Position numbers and translations under genes: made by a program. Source: an uncultured Bacteroidales bacterium (lineage in GTDB: Bacteria; Bacteroidota; Bacteroidia; Bacteroidales; F082). Taken from it: a DNA stretch of 64,000 nucleotides. Positions within the stretch are counted from its first letter, which is position 1. Every line of letters starts with the position of its first letter. The notes below the pieces were generated by a model. It worked only from the letters and a program-made list of their open reading frames with translations, did no database searches and had not been told where the DNA came from. The stretch covers positions 1 through 64,000 of the forward strand of contig CALCYT010000027.1 in the NCBI GenBank assembly GCA_937906455.1. The letters are read 5' to 3'. Shown here in pieces: positions 1-10,146 of this stretch.

Positions 1-181
1 TGAAAACGCTTGTGCTTTGCTCTTTCAGCTGGTTCTTCCATTTCGTGATTAGATTCGGATGGACTTCGTACTTCTTGCTCAACTCACTCAATGTCAGTTT
101 CTCTTGTAGTGCTTCCATGGCGACTTTCGCCTTGAACTCCGCCGTGAACTTCCGGCGGCTCCTTGTCTTCGTGTTGGTCAT
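1..181 (-). CDS. IS3-family transposase OrfA, N-terminal part (runs off the window)
   Basis: The reverse strand reads about 60 codons from an ATG at 181 to the window edge. The product begins MTNTKTRSRRKF and continues with a basic helix-turn-helix region (FKAKVAMEAL, LSELSKKYEVHPNLITKWK). This is the usual start of IS3/IS911-type OrfA, which binds the terminal repeats of its element and is fused to the DDE subunit OrfB by frameshifting. A TATCTTTG promoter box lies just upstream at 203-210. The rest of the element, including OrfB and one terminal repeat, is outside the window, so activity cannot be judged. The family call is sound; the exact IS is not identifiable here. Confidence 0.8.
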   Translation of the reverse strand, partial: MTNTKTRSRRKFTAEFKAKVAMEALQEKLTLSELSKKYEVHPNLITKWKNQLKEQSTSVF

Positions 182-202
182 CTTTTTTCCCTTTCGTTTG
201 TG

Positions 203-210
203 CAAAGATA
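203..210 (-). promoter_or_regulatory. -7 promoter element (TATCTTTG) for the transposase
   Basis: Matches the Bacteroidetes TAnnTTTG consensus and lies 21 bp upstream of the transposase ATG. Confidence 0.5.
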
Positions 211-290
211 ACCACTTTAACCTTTGGTTTAAATTTTTGGGAGCATTATAAGATTGTTTAATCACAACATTTTAATATCAATATAATAAT

Positions 291-797
291 ATGACCACTA
301 CTTTCACTATTGCTCTCGCCTCTTTTCTTTTAGGTGCTATAATTGCTGGCATCTTCTTCAAAACCACAAATCGCTCATTATTGGAAGCGAAAGACAAAGC
401 CAACGAAGAGGCCTTGAAAGCAATTAAAGAGCATTACAATGATTCCGTCAAAGAGCAACAAGAGCGTTTTGACATAGCCATGTCACGAATGGTTAATGAA
501 AACAAGGCGGCGACTGAAGACCTTCTGAAAGCACGACAGAAAGAGTTCGCTGAAACAAGCAGCACTATACTCACCGAATTGCTTGAATCGCAAGGACTTA
601 CAGAAGGAGTACATTACGATGCGCAAGCGACCATAAAAACTAATGAAGGCAATATCTTACGTCCCGATGTTATTCTTCACCTCGACCAGAAACGTGTGTT
701 AATAATAGATTCAAAAGTTTCATTGACTGCATTTTTCGATTTTGTCAATGCTGAAAGTGAAGAGGGTTACTCAAACTTATGCTTCCATCTCCGATGA
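291..797 (+). pseudogene. rmuC: Truncated rmuC (DNA recombination protein RmuC, N-terminal part)
   Basis: The 168-residue product has an N-terminal membrane segment (residues 5-25), a coiled-coil stretch (about 28-95) and the start of the RmuC nuclease-like domain (LRPDVILHLDQKRVLIIDSKVSLTAF is the recognisable core, read in two parts). RmuC proteins are normally about 400-500 residues and limit rearrangement at inverted repeats. Here homology stops near residue 157 (FVNAESEE). The last codons run into the 3' end of the convergent acyltransferase gene, overlapping it by 31 bp. The PD-(D/E)XK-like core is therefore incomplete and the gene is probably dead. A deletion next to the insertion sequence at the window start would explain this; an assembly join is the alternative. 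Confidence 0.75.
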
Positions 798-1633
798 CTC
801 CACAGCCAGTAATATGGGTGATTTCTAATCGTATTTTCCAGTAATTCCACGTATTTCTGCATGACGGCACCTTCCGGAAGGTCGTTGGGATGCTCGCATA
901 TCTCTTGCACATCGAAACGGTATTTTCCAATGCGCTCTTTTATGACTTCATAATACAAAACCGGCAAGTCATATTTTCGGGCGAAACCTTCTGAGCCGCG
1001 TATGAAACCTGTCCTGCGATGCAGAAAATCAGTCACATAGCAGCGTTGCGGATTGCTTGGACTCTGGTCGGAGAGAATCATGTAAGCTGCGGGGATATGG
1101 TTATCCTCATGATATGCCATCACCTCGCGGACATTGTCGTGAAACACCACTTGGTCACCGTAACGCGTTCTGGCTCTATTGATTAGCTTTTCGAAGACCT
1201 TGTTAGTGTTGTGTGCCCCCACCCCTATCCCGTGATGCTTGAACTGCATATCGACACTCAAAACCATCCACTCCCAGTTGTTGTGGTGACTCGATACCAA
1301 AACAACACTCTTTCCTTGGTCGAAATATTTGTTCACCACCTCAGGATTTGAGCAACGATAGCGTCGCATCACGTTTTTGCGACTCATCGTCAGCATCTTA
1401 AGCATCTCGGCTGCAAGCTGCATGAAGTGCCAATAATACTTGTTTCTCGCTCTTCTCTTTTCTCGCCTACCCCATTCCGGAAAGGATTTCGCAAAATTAT
1501 CGTCGATAATCTTACGTCTATACCTTATCACAAATGCCATTAATAAATAAAAAGGTATAAAAATCACATAAAGAAGTGCTAAGGGCAGAATCGATAAAGG
1601 ATATAATATGAAATAAAATAAAAAATATGTCAT
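767..1633 (-). CDS. Lipid A biosynthesis lauroyl/myristoyl acyltransferase family protein
   Basis: The 288-residue product has a hydrophobic N-terminus (MTYFLFYFILYPLSILPL) that anchors it in the inner membrane. The LpxL/HtrB-type H-x4-D/E motif appears as HHNNWE, and GxxxGxxxRGS-like and DQSP segments follow. Family members transfer a secondary acyl chain to lipid A precursors. The start at 1633 is preferred over an ATG 45 bp upstream because it matches the family's usual first residues and leaves room for a TAATTTTAC-like promoter at about 1650-1660. The gene is complete; its stop lies exactly where the rmuC fragment ends. Confidence 0.85.
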   Translation of the reverse strand: MTYFLFYFILYPLSILPLALLYVIFIPFYLLMAFVIRYRRKIIDDNFAKSFPEWGRREKRRARNKYYWHFMQLAAEMLKMLTMSRKNVMRRYRCSNPEVVNKYFDQGKSVVLVSSHHNNWEWMVLSVDMQFKHHGIGVGAHNTNKVFEKLINRARTRYGDQVVFHDNVREVMAYHEDNHIPAAYMILSDQSPSNPQRCYVTDFLHRRTGFIRGSEGFARKYDLPVLYYEVIKERIGKYRFDVQEICEHPNDLPEGAVMQKYVELLENTIRNHPYYWLWSHRRWKHKFE

Positions 1634-1775
1634 CTCTAAACTTTTAAGCCGTAAAATTACACATTTTATCTGTTTCAAAGCGCAAAAAAATTTATTTTTT
1701 TTAAATGTTGCTTTTTAAAGATTTTATTACGAACTTTGCAAATTATTTAAGTGAATTTCATCAATTAAAAATACT

Positions 1776-3419
<1,644 letters not shown>

Positions 3420-3457
3420 ACTTTAGTTTTGGATTTGATACGATAATTTTTGATATA

Positions 3458-4249
3458 ATGAAAAGAATCAAGTGTTTAACACCTATTATGCTGATTATCA
3501 TTGGATTAACAGCATTATCACTCACAGCAGGGAAAGGTGTCACATTAAGACTTTGCCCACAACAAGGCAAGACTTACGTCGTAAAGACGAAGAGTACCAT
3601 GATAAGCGTCATGAAACTACAAGGGCAGTCGATGAACTCGAACCAGACAATGGAAACACGTCAAACATTCAGTGCCAACGAGGTCTCCACAACGAAAAAC
3701 GTTTTCGACACTGAGATTGACGCGATAAAAATGACCGTTTCACAGATGGGCATGAATCTGGTTTATGATTCTGATAATCCACAAAACACCAGTCCGATGT
3801 TGGCGGGTCAGACAGGAGAGCTTGAAAAGGCACTTCACAAACCTACAACAATCACTTACAACGAGTTAGGTCAGAGTGACGATGCCAACGACCTTAGCAT
3901 GAGCCAGCTCAACAATGTGATAATCCAACTTCCCGAAGAAGAGATTTTTGAGGGCAGCAAATGGAATTTCAGCAAGACTCAAGACATCAACGGCATTGAG
4001 TTCGCCATCAACATGGAATACACTGTTGCAAGCATCAGCAAAAAAGGCGTCAATGTAAATGTCACTGGAACCATTGATTCAAAGGATGTGACAGGCACCT
4101 ACGAAGGCACCTCGACCATCAACGCTCATACCGGCTTTGTGACAAGCAGCAACATTAAAAGCAACATCTCGTTGACCATCTCCGAGCAAGGTTTGACAAT
4201 CCCCACTACCATCAACAGCACCATCACGGTGACGGTTGAAGAGAAATAG
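3458..4249 (+). CDS. Secreted protein of unknown function, possibly DUF6263-like
   Basis: The 263-residue product has a signal peptide (about residues 1-25, ending LTALSLTAGKG) and no lipobox. The rest is predicted soluble beta-rich sequence with an opening RLCPQQGKTYVVKTKS segment. This resembles bacterial DUF6263 proteins of the periplasm or cell surface, but I make that link from layout only. No catalytic motif is visible. It lies 38 bp after pckA and ends 19 bp before a strong bidirectional terminator, so it may be co-transcribed with pckA. Confidence 0.75.
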   Translation: MKRIKCLTPIMLIIIGLTALSLTAGKGVTLRLCPQQGKTYVVKTKSTMISVMKLQGQSMNSNQTMETRQTFSANEVSTTKNVFDTEIDAIKMTVSQMGMNLVYDSDNPQNTSPMLAGQTGELEKALHKPTTITYNELGQSDDANDLSMSQLNNVIIQLPEEEIFEGSKWNFSKTQDINGIEFAINMEYTVASISKKGVNVNVTGTIDSKDVTGTYEGTSTINAHTGFVTSSNIKSNISLTISEQGLTIPTTINSTITVTVEEK

Positions 4250-4268
4250 CCGTTGGTTTTATCAGCGG

Positions 4269-4307
4269 ACAAAAAACGACCGAGGCAAAGCCTCGGTCGT
4301 TTTTTGT
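4269..4307. terminator. Bidirectional intrinsic terminator between the 3458 gene and dnaN
   Basis: Perfect 18-bp stem (4269-4286 with 4290-4307), loop AAA, GC core flanked by A and T tracts on both sides. It can end transcription from either direction between the convergent genes. Confidence 0.9.
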
Positions 4308-4402
4308 CTTTGTGATTTTATGCAAAATATTGCGAATTCTGAAAATCTGTCAACCTTTATCAGATTTTTCGCTTTGTTACAGTCGAAATTACGGCTGTGA
4401 TA

Positions 4403-5527
4403 TTAGTTCAGCATCACTGGCATCAGCAGCATGAGGATGTCCTCATCGGCGTTTTGGTTATCGACAGGGGTGATGATACCGGCGCGGTTCGGTGCCGACA
4501 TCTCGAGCTGAATCTCAGTCTGGCTGAGGTTGGCGAGCATCTCCTGGAAGTACTTCGAGCTGAAGCCTATTTCCATGTCCTCACCGGAATAGTTGCAGGA
4601 GAGGCGTTCCTTAGCTTCGTTTGAATAGTCGAGATCCTCAGCAGTAAGGATGAGTTCCTGACCGTTGATTTTGAAACGGATCTGGTTCGTCGCCTTGCTT
4701 GAGAAGATTGCCACACGCTTGATGGCCGAGTTAAGCAGCTGACGGTCAACGATAAGCTTGTTAGGATTTGTTGTCGGGATGACAGCCTCATAGTTAGGAT
4801 AACGACCCTCGATGAGGCGGCAAATCAGCTTATATTCTCCGAAAGTGAACGACGCGTTGGTGTTGTTGAACTCCACATGCACAGGCTCATCGGCTCGGCT
4901 TGCGAGTATGTTCTTCAGCTGGTTGATAGGCTTCTTAGGCACTATAAATGAGGCGGCGGCATCGGATTTGACATCCATCCTCTTGTAGCGCACTAACTTG
5001 TGAGCGTCGGTGGCCACGAATGTGAGGCATGTGTCGCTCATCGCCATGAAAACGCCCGTCATTATCGGACGGATCTCATCGTTACCCGTCGCGAAGATGG
5101 TCTTCTCGAAGCCGCAGGCAAGCACATCGGCAGGGATGTCCCACACTGAAGGCTCAGCAATGACAGGCACTTGCGGGAACTCATCGCTCTTATGACCGAC
5201 CATTTTATAACGTCCCTCGCCTGTAGTGATTTCTATGGCGAGCGAGGTCTCGTCAATATTAAACGACACCGGAATGTCGGGGAAATTCTTCATCATGTCA
5301 ATGAGAAGACGCGCCGGAATGGTGACCTGTCCCCTACCTTCCGCCATGTCAGGTTTTATTGAGACAGTCATTGTAGTCTCAAGGTCAGATGCCGTGATTT
5401 TGAGTTCATCCTCATTGATGTCGAAGAGGAAATCATCCAAAATCGGCAAGGTGTTGCTTGAATTTATAACGCCGCTGAGGGCTTGAATAGCTTTCAAAAG
5501 CTTTAAACTCGATAGAATAAACTTCAT
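4403..5527 (-). CDS. dnaN: DNA polymerase III sliding clamp, beta subunit
   Basis: The 374-residue product (MKFILSSLKLLKAIQALSG at the start) has the three-domain clamp layout, with characteristic TIPARLLIDMMKNFPD, LVATDAHKLVRYK-like and LLMPVMLN C-terminal segments. The dimeric ring tethers the replicative polymerase to DNA. The start is preceded by TTAGGAG, a good ribosome-binding site. It is not next to dnaA or gyrB, as is usual in Bacteroidales. Confidence 0.97.
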   Translation of the reverse strand: MKFILSSLKLLKAIQALSGVINSSNTLPILDDFLFDINEDELKITASDLETTMTVSIKPDMAEGRGQVTIPARLLIDMMKNFPDIPVSFNIDETSLAIEITTGEGRYKMVGHKSDEFPQVPVIAEPSVWDIPADVLACGFEKTIFATGNDEIRPIMTGVFMAMSDTCLTFVATDAHKLVRYKRMDVKSDAAASFIVPKKPINQLKNILASRADEPVHVEFNNTNASFTFGEYKLICRLIEGRYPNYEAVIPTTNPNKLIVDRQLLNSAIKRVAIFSSKATNQIRFKINGQELILTAEDLDYSNEAKERLSCNYSGEDMEIGFSSKYFQEMLANLSQTEIQLEMSAPNRAGIITPVDNQNADEDILMLLMPVMLN

Positions 5528-5599
5528 AACTCCTAATTTTTTTCAAACTGCTAAATTACAACTTTTTCTTTAATTGCAGCTTATTTTTTTAAAATATTT

Positions 5600-6433
5600 T
5601 TATTTTTTGACAAAAATCGCCGCTGTCCATTCGTTTTCCTTGATATTATTGAGATATGACAGTCCAAGACGCTCGGCCTCGAATTTAATCATTTGCAAAT
5701 CAGACTCATAGAAACCGCTGAAGAAGATTTTGCCGGCATTTTTCAGACACTTGACATATTCGCGCATGTCGCGCAAGAGGATATTGCGGTTGATATTGGC
5801 TATTATAACATCAAATTGCCTGTTATTCAATGAGTTAGCATCTCCAAGCTCGACCACGATATCATTCTCGGCGTTAAGTTTGACATTATCGAGTGCATTA
5901 CGGTAAGCCCATTCGTCGTTATCGACAGCGACAGTCTTTGCCGAGCCGAGTTTCTTTGCCAGTATTGCGAGGATGCCTGTCCCCGAACCCATGTCAAGCA
6001 CGTCTTTCCCTTTGAAATCCTCAGCAAGCATGAGCTTTATTATCTGTGCTGTCGTTTCGTGATGTGCGGTTCCGAAAGACATCTTCGGCTCGATACATAG
6101 GTCATATTTGTAACTGCTGTCGGCTTCATGGAAAGGCGCGCGAATACGGCATATGCCGTCGATCACCACTGGCTCATATGACGACTCCCAGGTTGCATTC
6201 CAGTCCTGATCCGGGATGATTTCTTGTTTAAAAATCTGAACATCAGCAAGTTGTTCCATTGCCAAGATTCCATCAAGGGCATTTTTGTCGAAGGCGGTCT
6301 CGGCGCAATAGGCGGTGAATCCCTCGTCGATGTCCATAAAGCTGTCGAAGCCTATGTTACCGAGCATCTCGGTGAACATATCTTTCAGAGCCTCGTTCTG
6401 TGGGTTTGAAAAAGTGCAAGCGATATAATTCAT
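5600..6433 (-). CDS. prmA: Ribosomal protein L11 methyltransferase
   Basis: The 277-residue SAM-dependent enzyme trimethylates L11. The C-terminal Rossmann domain shows the SAM-binding loop DMGSGTGILAILAKKLGS, the acidic VDNDEWAYRNA segment and the family signature ANINRNILL. I chose the ATG at 6433 over the in-frame TTG 6 bp upstream because it lies 7 bp after the tpiA stop. The tight spacing implies a tpiA-prmA operon. Confidence 0.93.
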   Translation of the reverse strand: MNYIACTFSNPQNEALKDMFTEMLGNIGFDSFMDIDEGFTAYCAETAFDKNALDGILAMEQLADVQIFKQEIIPDQDWNATWESSYEPVVIDGICRIRAPFHEADSSYKYDLCIEPKMSFGTAHHETTAQIIKLMLAEDFKGKDVLDMGSGTGILAILAKKLGSAKTVAVDNDEWAYRNALDNVKLNAENDIVVELGDANSLNNRQFDVIIANINRNILLRDMREYVKCLKNAGKIFFSGFYESDLQMIKFEAERLGLSYLNNIKENEWTAAIFVKK

Positions 6434-6439
6434 TGTCAA

Positions 6440-7207
6440 TTACTTAGAAGCTTGTTCGCAGATGCTTGCAAAATCCTCTGCCTTAAGCGATGCACCGCCG
6501 ATGAGACCGCCGTCAACATCAGGTTGAGCAAAGAGTTCAGAGGCGTTCTTGGCGTTACAGCTGCCGCCGTAGAGGATATGTATCTGGCTTGCGATGTCGT
6601 CGCCATATTTCTCTTTCACGAGGCCACGGATGAATGCGTGCACTTCCTGAGCTTGCGCCGGGGTCGCCGTCTTGCCTGTCCCGATAGCCCAGACAGGTTC
6701 ATAGGCGATGATAACGTTCTCAATATCAGCGTCATCGAGATGGAACAACCCCTCCTCCACTTGTTTGCGGATGACATCGAAATGCTTGTTGGCCTCGCGT
6801 TCTTCCAACACCTCGCCCACGCAGAAAATCGGGACGATTTCATATTTGAGTGCCTGATTTACCTTTGCGGCAAGCGTTTTGTTATCCTCGCCGAAGTATT
6901 TTCTGCGCTCGCTGTGACCGATGATGCAGCAACTCACTCCAATGGAGTCGAGCATCTTAGCCGCCACCTCGCCAGTGTAAGCCCCTGATTCCCATGCAGA
7001 TACATTCTGGGCGCCAACTTCAAAGAGTTCGTGTTCAGCAGCCTCGTCGGTAGCAAGTTCGAGGTACGGGAACGGCGGGCATATTATCACTTCGCATGAT
7101 GGCTGTTTCTCGTCAAGGATATTTTCGAGATCTTCAATAAGGGTTTGGGCTTCCTCAAAGTCGAGGTTCATTTTCCAGTTGCCCGCGACGATTTTATTTC
7201 TTTTCAT
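6440..7207 (-). CDS. tpiA: Triosephosphate isomerase
   Basis: The 255-residue glycolytic enzyme interconverts dihydroxyacetone phosphate and glyceraldehyde 3-phosphate. Signature segments in order are AGNWKMN (substrate-binding Asn and Lys), GHSERR (catalytic His near residue 100), AYEPVWAIGTGKTA (catalytic Glu and the flexible loop), YGGSCNAKN and GGLIGGASL. A TATCTTTG promoter box lies 33 bp upstream. prmA follows 7 bp after the stop. Confidence 0.98.
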   Translation of the reverse strand: MKRNKIVAGNWKMNLDFEEAQTLIEDLENILDEKQPSCEVIICPPFPYLELATDEAAEHELFEVGAQNVSAWESGAYTGEVAAKMLDSIGVSCCIIGHSERRKYFGEDNKTLAAKVNQALKYEIVPIFCVGEVLEEREANKHFDVIRKQVEEGLFHLDDADIENVIIAYEPVWAIGTGKTATPAQAQEVHAFIRGLVKEKYGDDIASQIHILYGGSCNAKNASELFAQPDVDGGLIGGASLKAEDFASICEQASK

Positions 7208-7239
7208 GGTGTGATGATTTAAATTTTTCGATTAAAGTG

Positions 7240-7247
7240 CAAAGATA
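7240..7247 (-). promoter_or_regulatory. -7 promoter element (TATCTTTG) for tpiA-prmA
   Basis: Perfect TAnnTTTG match between the upstream permease stop and the tpiA start. Confidence 0.6.
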
Positions 7248-7254
7248 AGAAAAA

Positions 7255-8313
7255 TTATTTTATCCTCACTCTCGGATCCAAAATTCCGTAAATAATATCC
7301 ACCACGATGTTGATGACAATCAGCATCACACCTATTAGTAATACTGCGCCCATCACAACGGGGAAGTCGAATTTGTCGAGAGCGTCAACGATGACCACGC
7401 CGATTCCTTTCCAGTCGAAGACGTATTCGACGAATACCGCGCCGGCAAGCAATGAGGCGAACCATCCTGAGACGGCGGTAACCACCGGAGTCATGGCATT
7501 TCTTAGGGCGTGTACCCCTATGACACGCCATTTTTTCAAACCCTTCGCCTTCGCCGTGCGGATATAGTCCATCGACATGACTTCAATCAAAGTTGTTCGT
7601 GTAAGTTCTGTTATGACGGCAAGAGGCCTCAATCCGAGCGTCAACGCTGGCAAAATAAGGTTTTTCAGGTCGAGATATGAGCCGTTGCCATAGTCATCGA
7701 CAGAGAAGAGGCTACCGATCATGCTCAAGCCGGTCACCGACTCAAGCACGAAGCCGAAGAGCCATGCAATAAGAATAGCAGCAAAAAACGAGGGCAGCGA
7801 CATCCCTATCGTGGTGATAAACAAGGTCAAACGATTCAGGAAATTACTATTCACAATGGCGGTGAGCACACCGAGTAAAACTCCTATCACGAAAGCGAAA
7901 AGTATCGATACGAAAGCAAGTATCAAAGTGTTTGGAAAAGCCTCGGAAAGTATTGTACCCACAGGTCTTTTGCTTTGATAGGAATAGCGAAGATACGGTG
8001 TTTTCAGGATGATTTTCGTATTCCCAATCTTTGCAATTTTCGCATACGGCGCATATCTTGTAAAATCATTTTCACTTTTGTAAAATGATATCACCGAAAG
8101 GTCGTTGAGATAGTCAACATATTGTTTCCCAACGCTTTGGTTGAGTCCAAGCTCTTCACGTATTGCCTGCACATCTTGTTCGTCGGCACGTTGTCCGAGC
8201 ATCATGCGCACAGGGTCGCCCGGCACAATGGTGAAGAGAAAAAACACCAGTGTCGCCACGCCCCACAAGACGAGGATTCCGTAAAGTATCTTTCTTATGA
8301 CGTACGACAACAT
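7255..8313 (-). CDS. OppB/DppB-type ABC transporter permease
   Basis: The 352-residue inner-membrane protein starts MLSYVIRKILYGILVLWGV and carries the FTIVPGDPVRMMLG segment typical of OppB/DppB permeases. The cytoplasmic EAA loop is visible (RTAKAKGLKKWRVIGVHALRNA, read in parts), followed by two more membrane segments. It would form half of a peptide or nickel importer channel. No partner permease or ATPase is adjacent; a matching substrate-binding protein lies far away at 55674-57260. It starts 1 bp after the DoxX gene stop, so it belongs to the DUF1599-DoxX-permease operon. Confidence 0.9.
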   Translation of the reverse strand: MLSYVIRKILYGILVLWGVATLVFFLFTIVPGDPVRMMLGQRADEQDVQAIREELGLNQSVGKQYVDYLNDLSVISFYKSENDFTRYAPYAKIAKIGNTKIILKTPYLRYSYQSKRPVGTILSEAFPNTLILAFVSILFAFVIGVLLGVLTAIVNSNFLNRLTLFITTIGMSLPSFFAAILIAWLFGFVLESVTGLSMIGSLFSVDDYGNGSYLDLKNLILPALTLGLRPLAVITELTRTTLIEVMSMDYIRTAKAKGLKKWRVIGVHALRNAMTPVVTAVSGWFASLLAGAVFVEYVFDWKGIGVVIVDALDKFDFPVVMGAVLLIGVMLIVINIVVDIIYGILDPRVRIK

Positions 8314-8314
8314 C

Positions 8315-9553
8315 TTATTCCAAAGGGAAATCTATTTTCGACCACTTGTTGATTATCAATCCGTTATCTATCAGCATTAAGCCCGGATTAGAGCGTACCA
8401 TAGTCTTCAGTTCCAGCTCGTCACCATAATAAACTTCATTGAAAATCAAATATTTATCATTTAATACCTCGACATATTCAGGCGGTGCCGATGTTATCCA
8501 GATATATTCAAATCCTTGATTATCAGCCACTTCAGTCATCTTAACACAGCTCTCGAAGTCTTTTTCGGTAAACTCCTCAAGATACGGCGCCACAAAGACA
8601 TAAAGATTCTCCGTCTCGAACAAAATATGTGTAAAGTCCTCGCCATCTTCGTCAAGAATTGCAAATCCGAGTGGCTGCGAGCTACCCACTGTGCGTTGCG
8701 ACTCGAATGTCCATTGGCTCATCCAAATACTATCGTCCCAAGGATAGTTTGGTGACTCAAACTCTTGAATCTCACCGGTTTCATTGTTTTTGTACGTGAC
8801 GTAAATCGTTCCGGCGTCATAGACTTCGGGGGTCATATCCTTCCCCACTTTCCAGTCCATGAAATCAACGACAGGCAGATGGCGTATGTTGTAAACTTCG
8901 AACCAGACGAACAGGTTCATGAAGGCGAGAGCCAGCACCCATTGCACGCCAAGCGTCAATCGTTTGTTTTTCAACGACTTATTATTAACAACCACAGGAA
9001 TCAGCACTGCATCGATGACAAGATTCTTGAAAAACGTCTGCCAATTGCTCATCTTTATCGCCGTTCCGAAGCATCCGCAGTCGGGAACGAGGTCGTACAT
9101 GGCGTCGAAGAACGTGGTGATGGTGAAAAAGAGCATGAGAATGACCGCGCCGAGCGTAGCGAGGCGCGGTAAGACGTTGACGAACAGACAGATACCAACG
9201 ATGAACTCAGCTAAAATCATCACAACGGCAAGCATCAAGGCGGCGTCGTTCATCCACTCAATGCCGTAAGCGGCGAAATAGTCCAGCATCTTGTACTTTG
9301 TCCCAAGCGGGTCAACGCCCTTGGTGAAGCTGCTGAAAATGAACAAAGCCCCTACAAGCATGCGGTTTACCGTCACTCCCGCATCATTGTATCTGTTTCC
9401 GTAAACAATTGATAATCCTAATGTTACAAGTATCAGCAGAAGCAGCATCCATGAAAAGGCAGAGTGCAGGCCGACGAAGACGGCACATCCGAGAGCCATA
9501 GCAGTCACACCATAAGAGACCAAAGCCGACTTATCACTGTTTCGCACCATCAT
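8315..9553 (-). CDS. BT_3928-like DoxX family membrane protein with C-terminal thioredoxin-like region
   Basis: The 412-residue product has about seven N-terminal membrane segments and the DoxX/MauE-type motif VPDCGCFGTA with paired cysteines (about residue 160). A soluble C-terminal region (about 230-412) contains a domain ending GLMLIDNGLIINKWSKIDFP, which resembles a thioredoxin fold without a CxxC. The family is typical of Bacteroidales and sits beside DUF1599 and tpiA in related genomes. Its role is unproven; electron or thiol transfer is plausible from the cysteines. The start overlaps the DUF1599 stop by ATGA. Confidence 0.85.
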   Translation of the reverse strand: MMVRNSDKSALVSYGVTAMALGCAVFVGLHSAFSWMLLLLILVTLGLSIVYGNRYNDAGVTVNRMLVGALFIFSSFTKGVDPLGTKYKMLDYFAAYGIEWMNDAALMLAVVMILAEFIVGICLFVNVLPRLATLGAVILMLFFTITTFFDAMYDLVPDCGCFGTAIKMSNWQTFFKNLVIDAVLIPVVVNNKSLKNKRLTLGVQWVLALAFMNLFVWFEVYNIRHLPVVDFMDWKVGKDMTPEVYDAGTIYVTYKNNETGEIQEFESPNYPWDDSIWMSQWTFESQRTVGSSQPLGFAILDEDGEDFTHILFETENLYVFVAPYLEEFTEKDFESCVKMTEVADNQGFEYIWITSAPPEYVEVLNDKYLIFNEVYYGDELELKTMVRSNPGLMLIDNGLIINKWSKIDFPLE

Positions 9554-10101
9554 TCCTGTTTCCCTTCATTAATCAAAATAAGGCAGAAGACTGCGTAGTT
9601 TATCATGTCGAAATAATTGGCGTCGAGACCTTCCGAAATCAAAGTCTTGCCGTTATTGTCTTCTATCTCCTTGACTCTCAAGATCTTCATCAAAATCAAA
9701 TCAGTCATCGAGCTGATTCTCATGCTACGCCACGCCTCGTCATAGTCGTGGTTTTTCCTCGACATGAGGTCGAAGGCGTCGTTAAGCACCTGCATATAAA
9801 GCTCGGAAGCCTGCTGAGGCTCCAAATCGGGCTGCTCCACCACCCCGAGTTGCAGTTGTATAATCGCCATTGCCGAATAGTTGATGATGCCGACAAACTC
9901 CGGCTCAACGCCTTCATTCACAAGGTGTTCCTTCTTGCGCTGCAAGCTTCTGATGCGGTTGGCCTTGATATAAATCTGGTCGGTGAGCGATTCCGGACGC
10001 ATGATTCGCCAGGCCGCGCCGTAATCTTTCATCTTCTTGTCGAAAATATCGCGACATTGCGACAAAACTTGTTGAAATTCTGCTGTTGTATCTCTCTTCA
10101 T
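9550..10101 (-). CDS. DUF1599 (nucleotide modification associated domain 1) protein
   Basis: The 183-residue product contains two tandem copies of one motif: DIFDKKMKDYGAAWRIMRP (about residues 18-36) and DLMSRKNHDYDEAWRSMR (about 112-129), each followed by SLTDQI/SMTDLI helices. DUF1599 is fused to or placed near nucleotide-processing enzymes in phages, but the Bacteroidetes protein is a conserved housekeeping neighbour of folP and tpiA with no assigned reaction. It is first in a three-gene operon and divergent from folP, sharing a 45-bp promoter region. Confidence 0.85.
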   Translation of the reverse strand: MKRDTTAEFQQVLSQCRDIFDKKMKDYGAAWRIMRPESLTDQIYIKANRIRSLQRKKEHLVNEGVEPEFVGIINYSAMAIIQLQLGVVEQPDLEPQQASELYMQVLNDAFDLMSRKNHDYDEAWRSMRISSMTDLILMKILRVKEIEDNNGKTLISEGLDANYFDMINYAVFCLILINEGKQE

Positions 10102-10115
10102 TGGAAAAAATTATA

Positions 10116-10123
10116 TAATTTTG
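10116..10123 (+). promoter_or_regulatory. -7 promoter element (TAATTTTG) for folP
   Basis: TAnnTTTG match 23 bp upstream of the folP ATG. On the other strand TAATTTTAC may serve the divergent DUF1599 operon. Confidence 0.5.
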
Positions 10124-10146
10124 CGTTTGTAAAATTACACATTTTT

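Noticed and set aside
7255..8313. The permease and the binding protein at 55674 as one transporter operon.
   Set aside because: They are 47 kb apart and only the family types fit; no sequence evidence links them.
9748..10146. The folP frame is open for 133 codons upstream of the chosen start.
   Set aside because: The upstream part overlaps DUF1599 on the other strand, contains the folP promoter and does not resemble dihydropteroate synthase.
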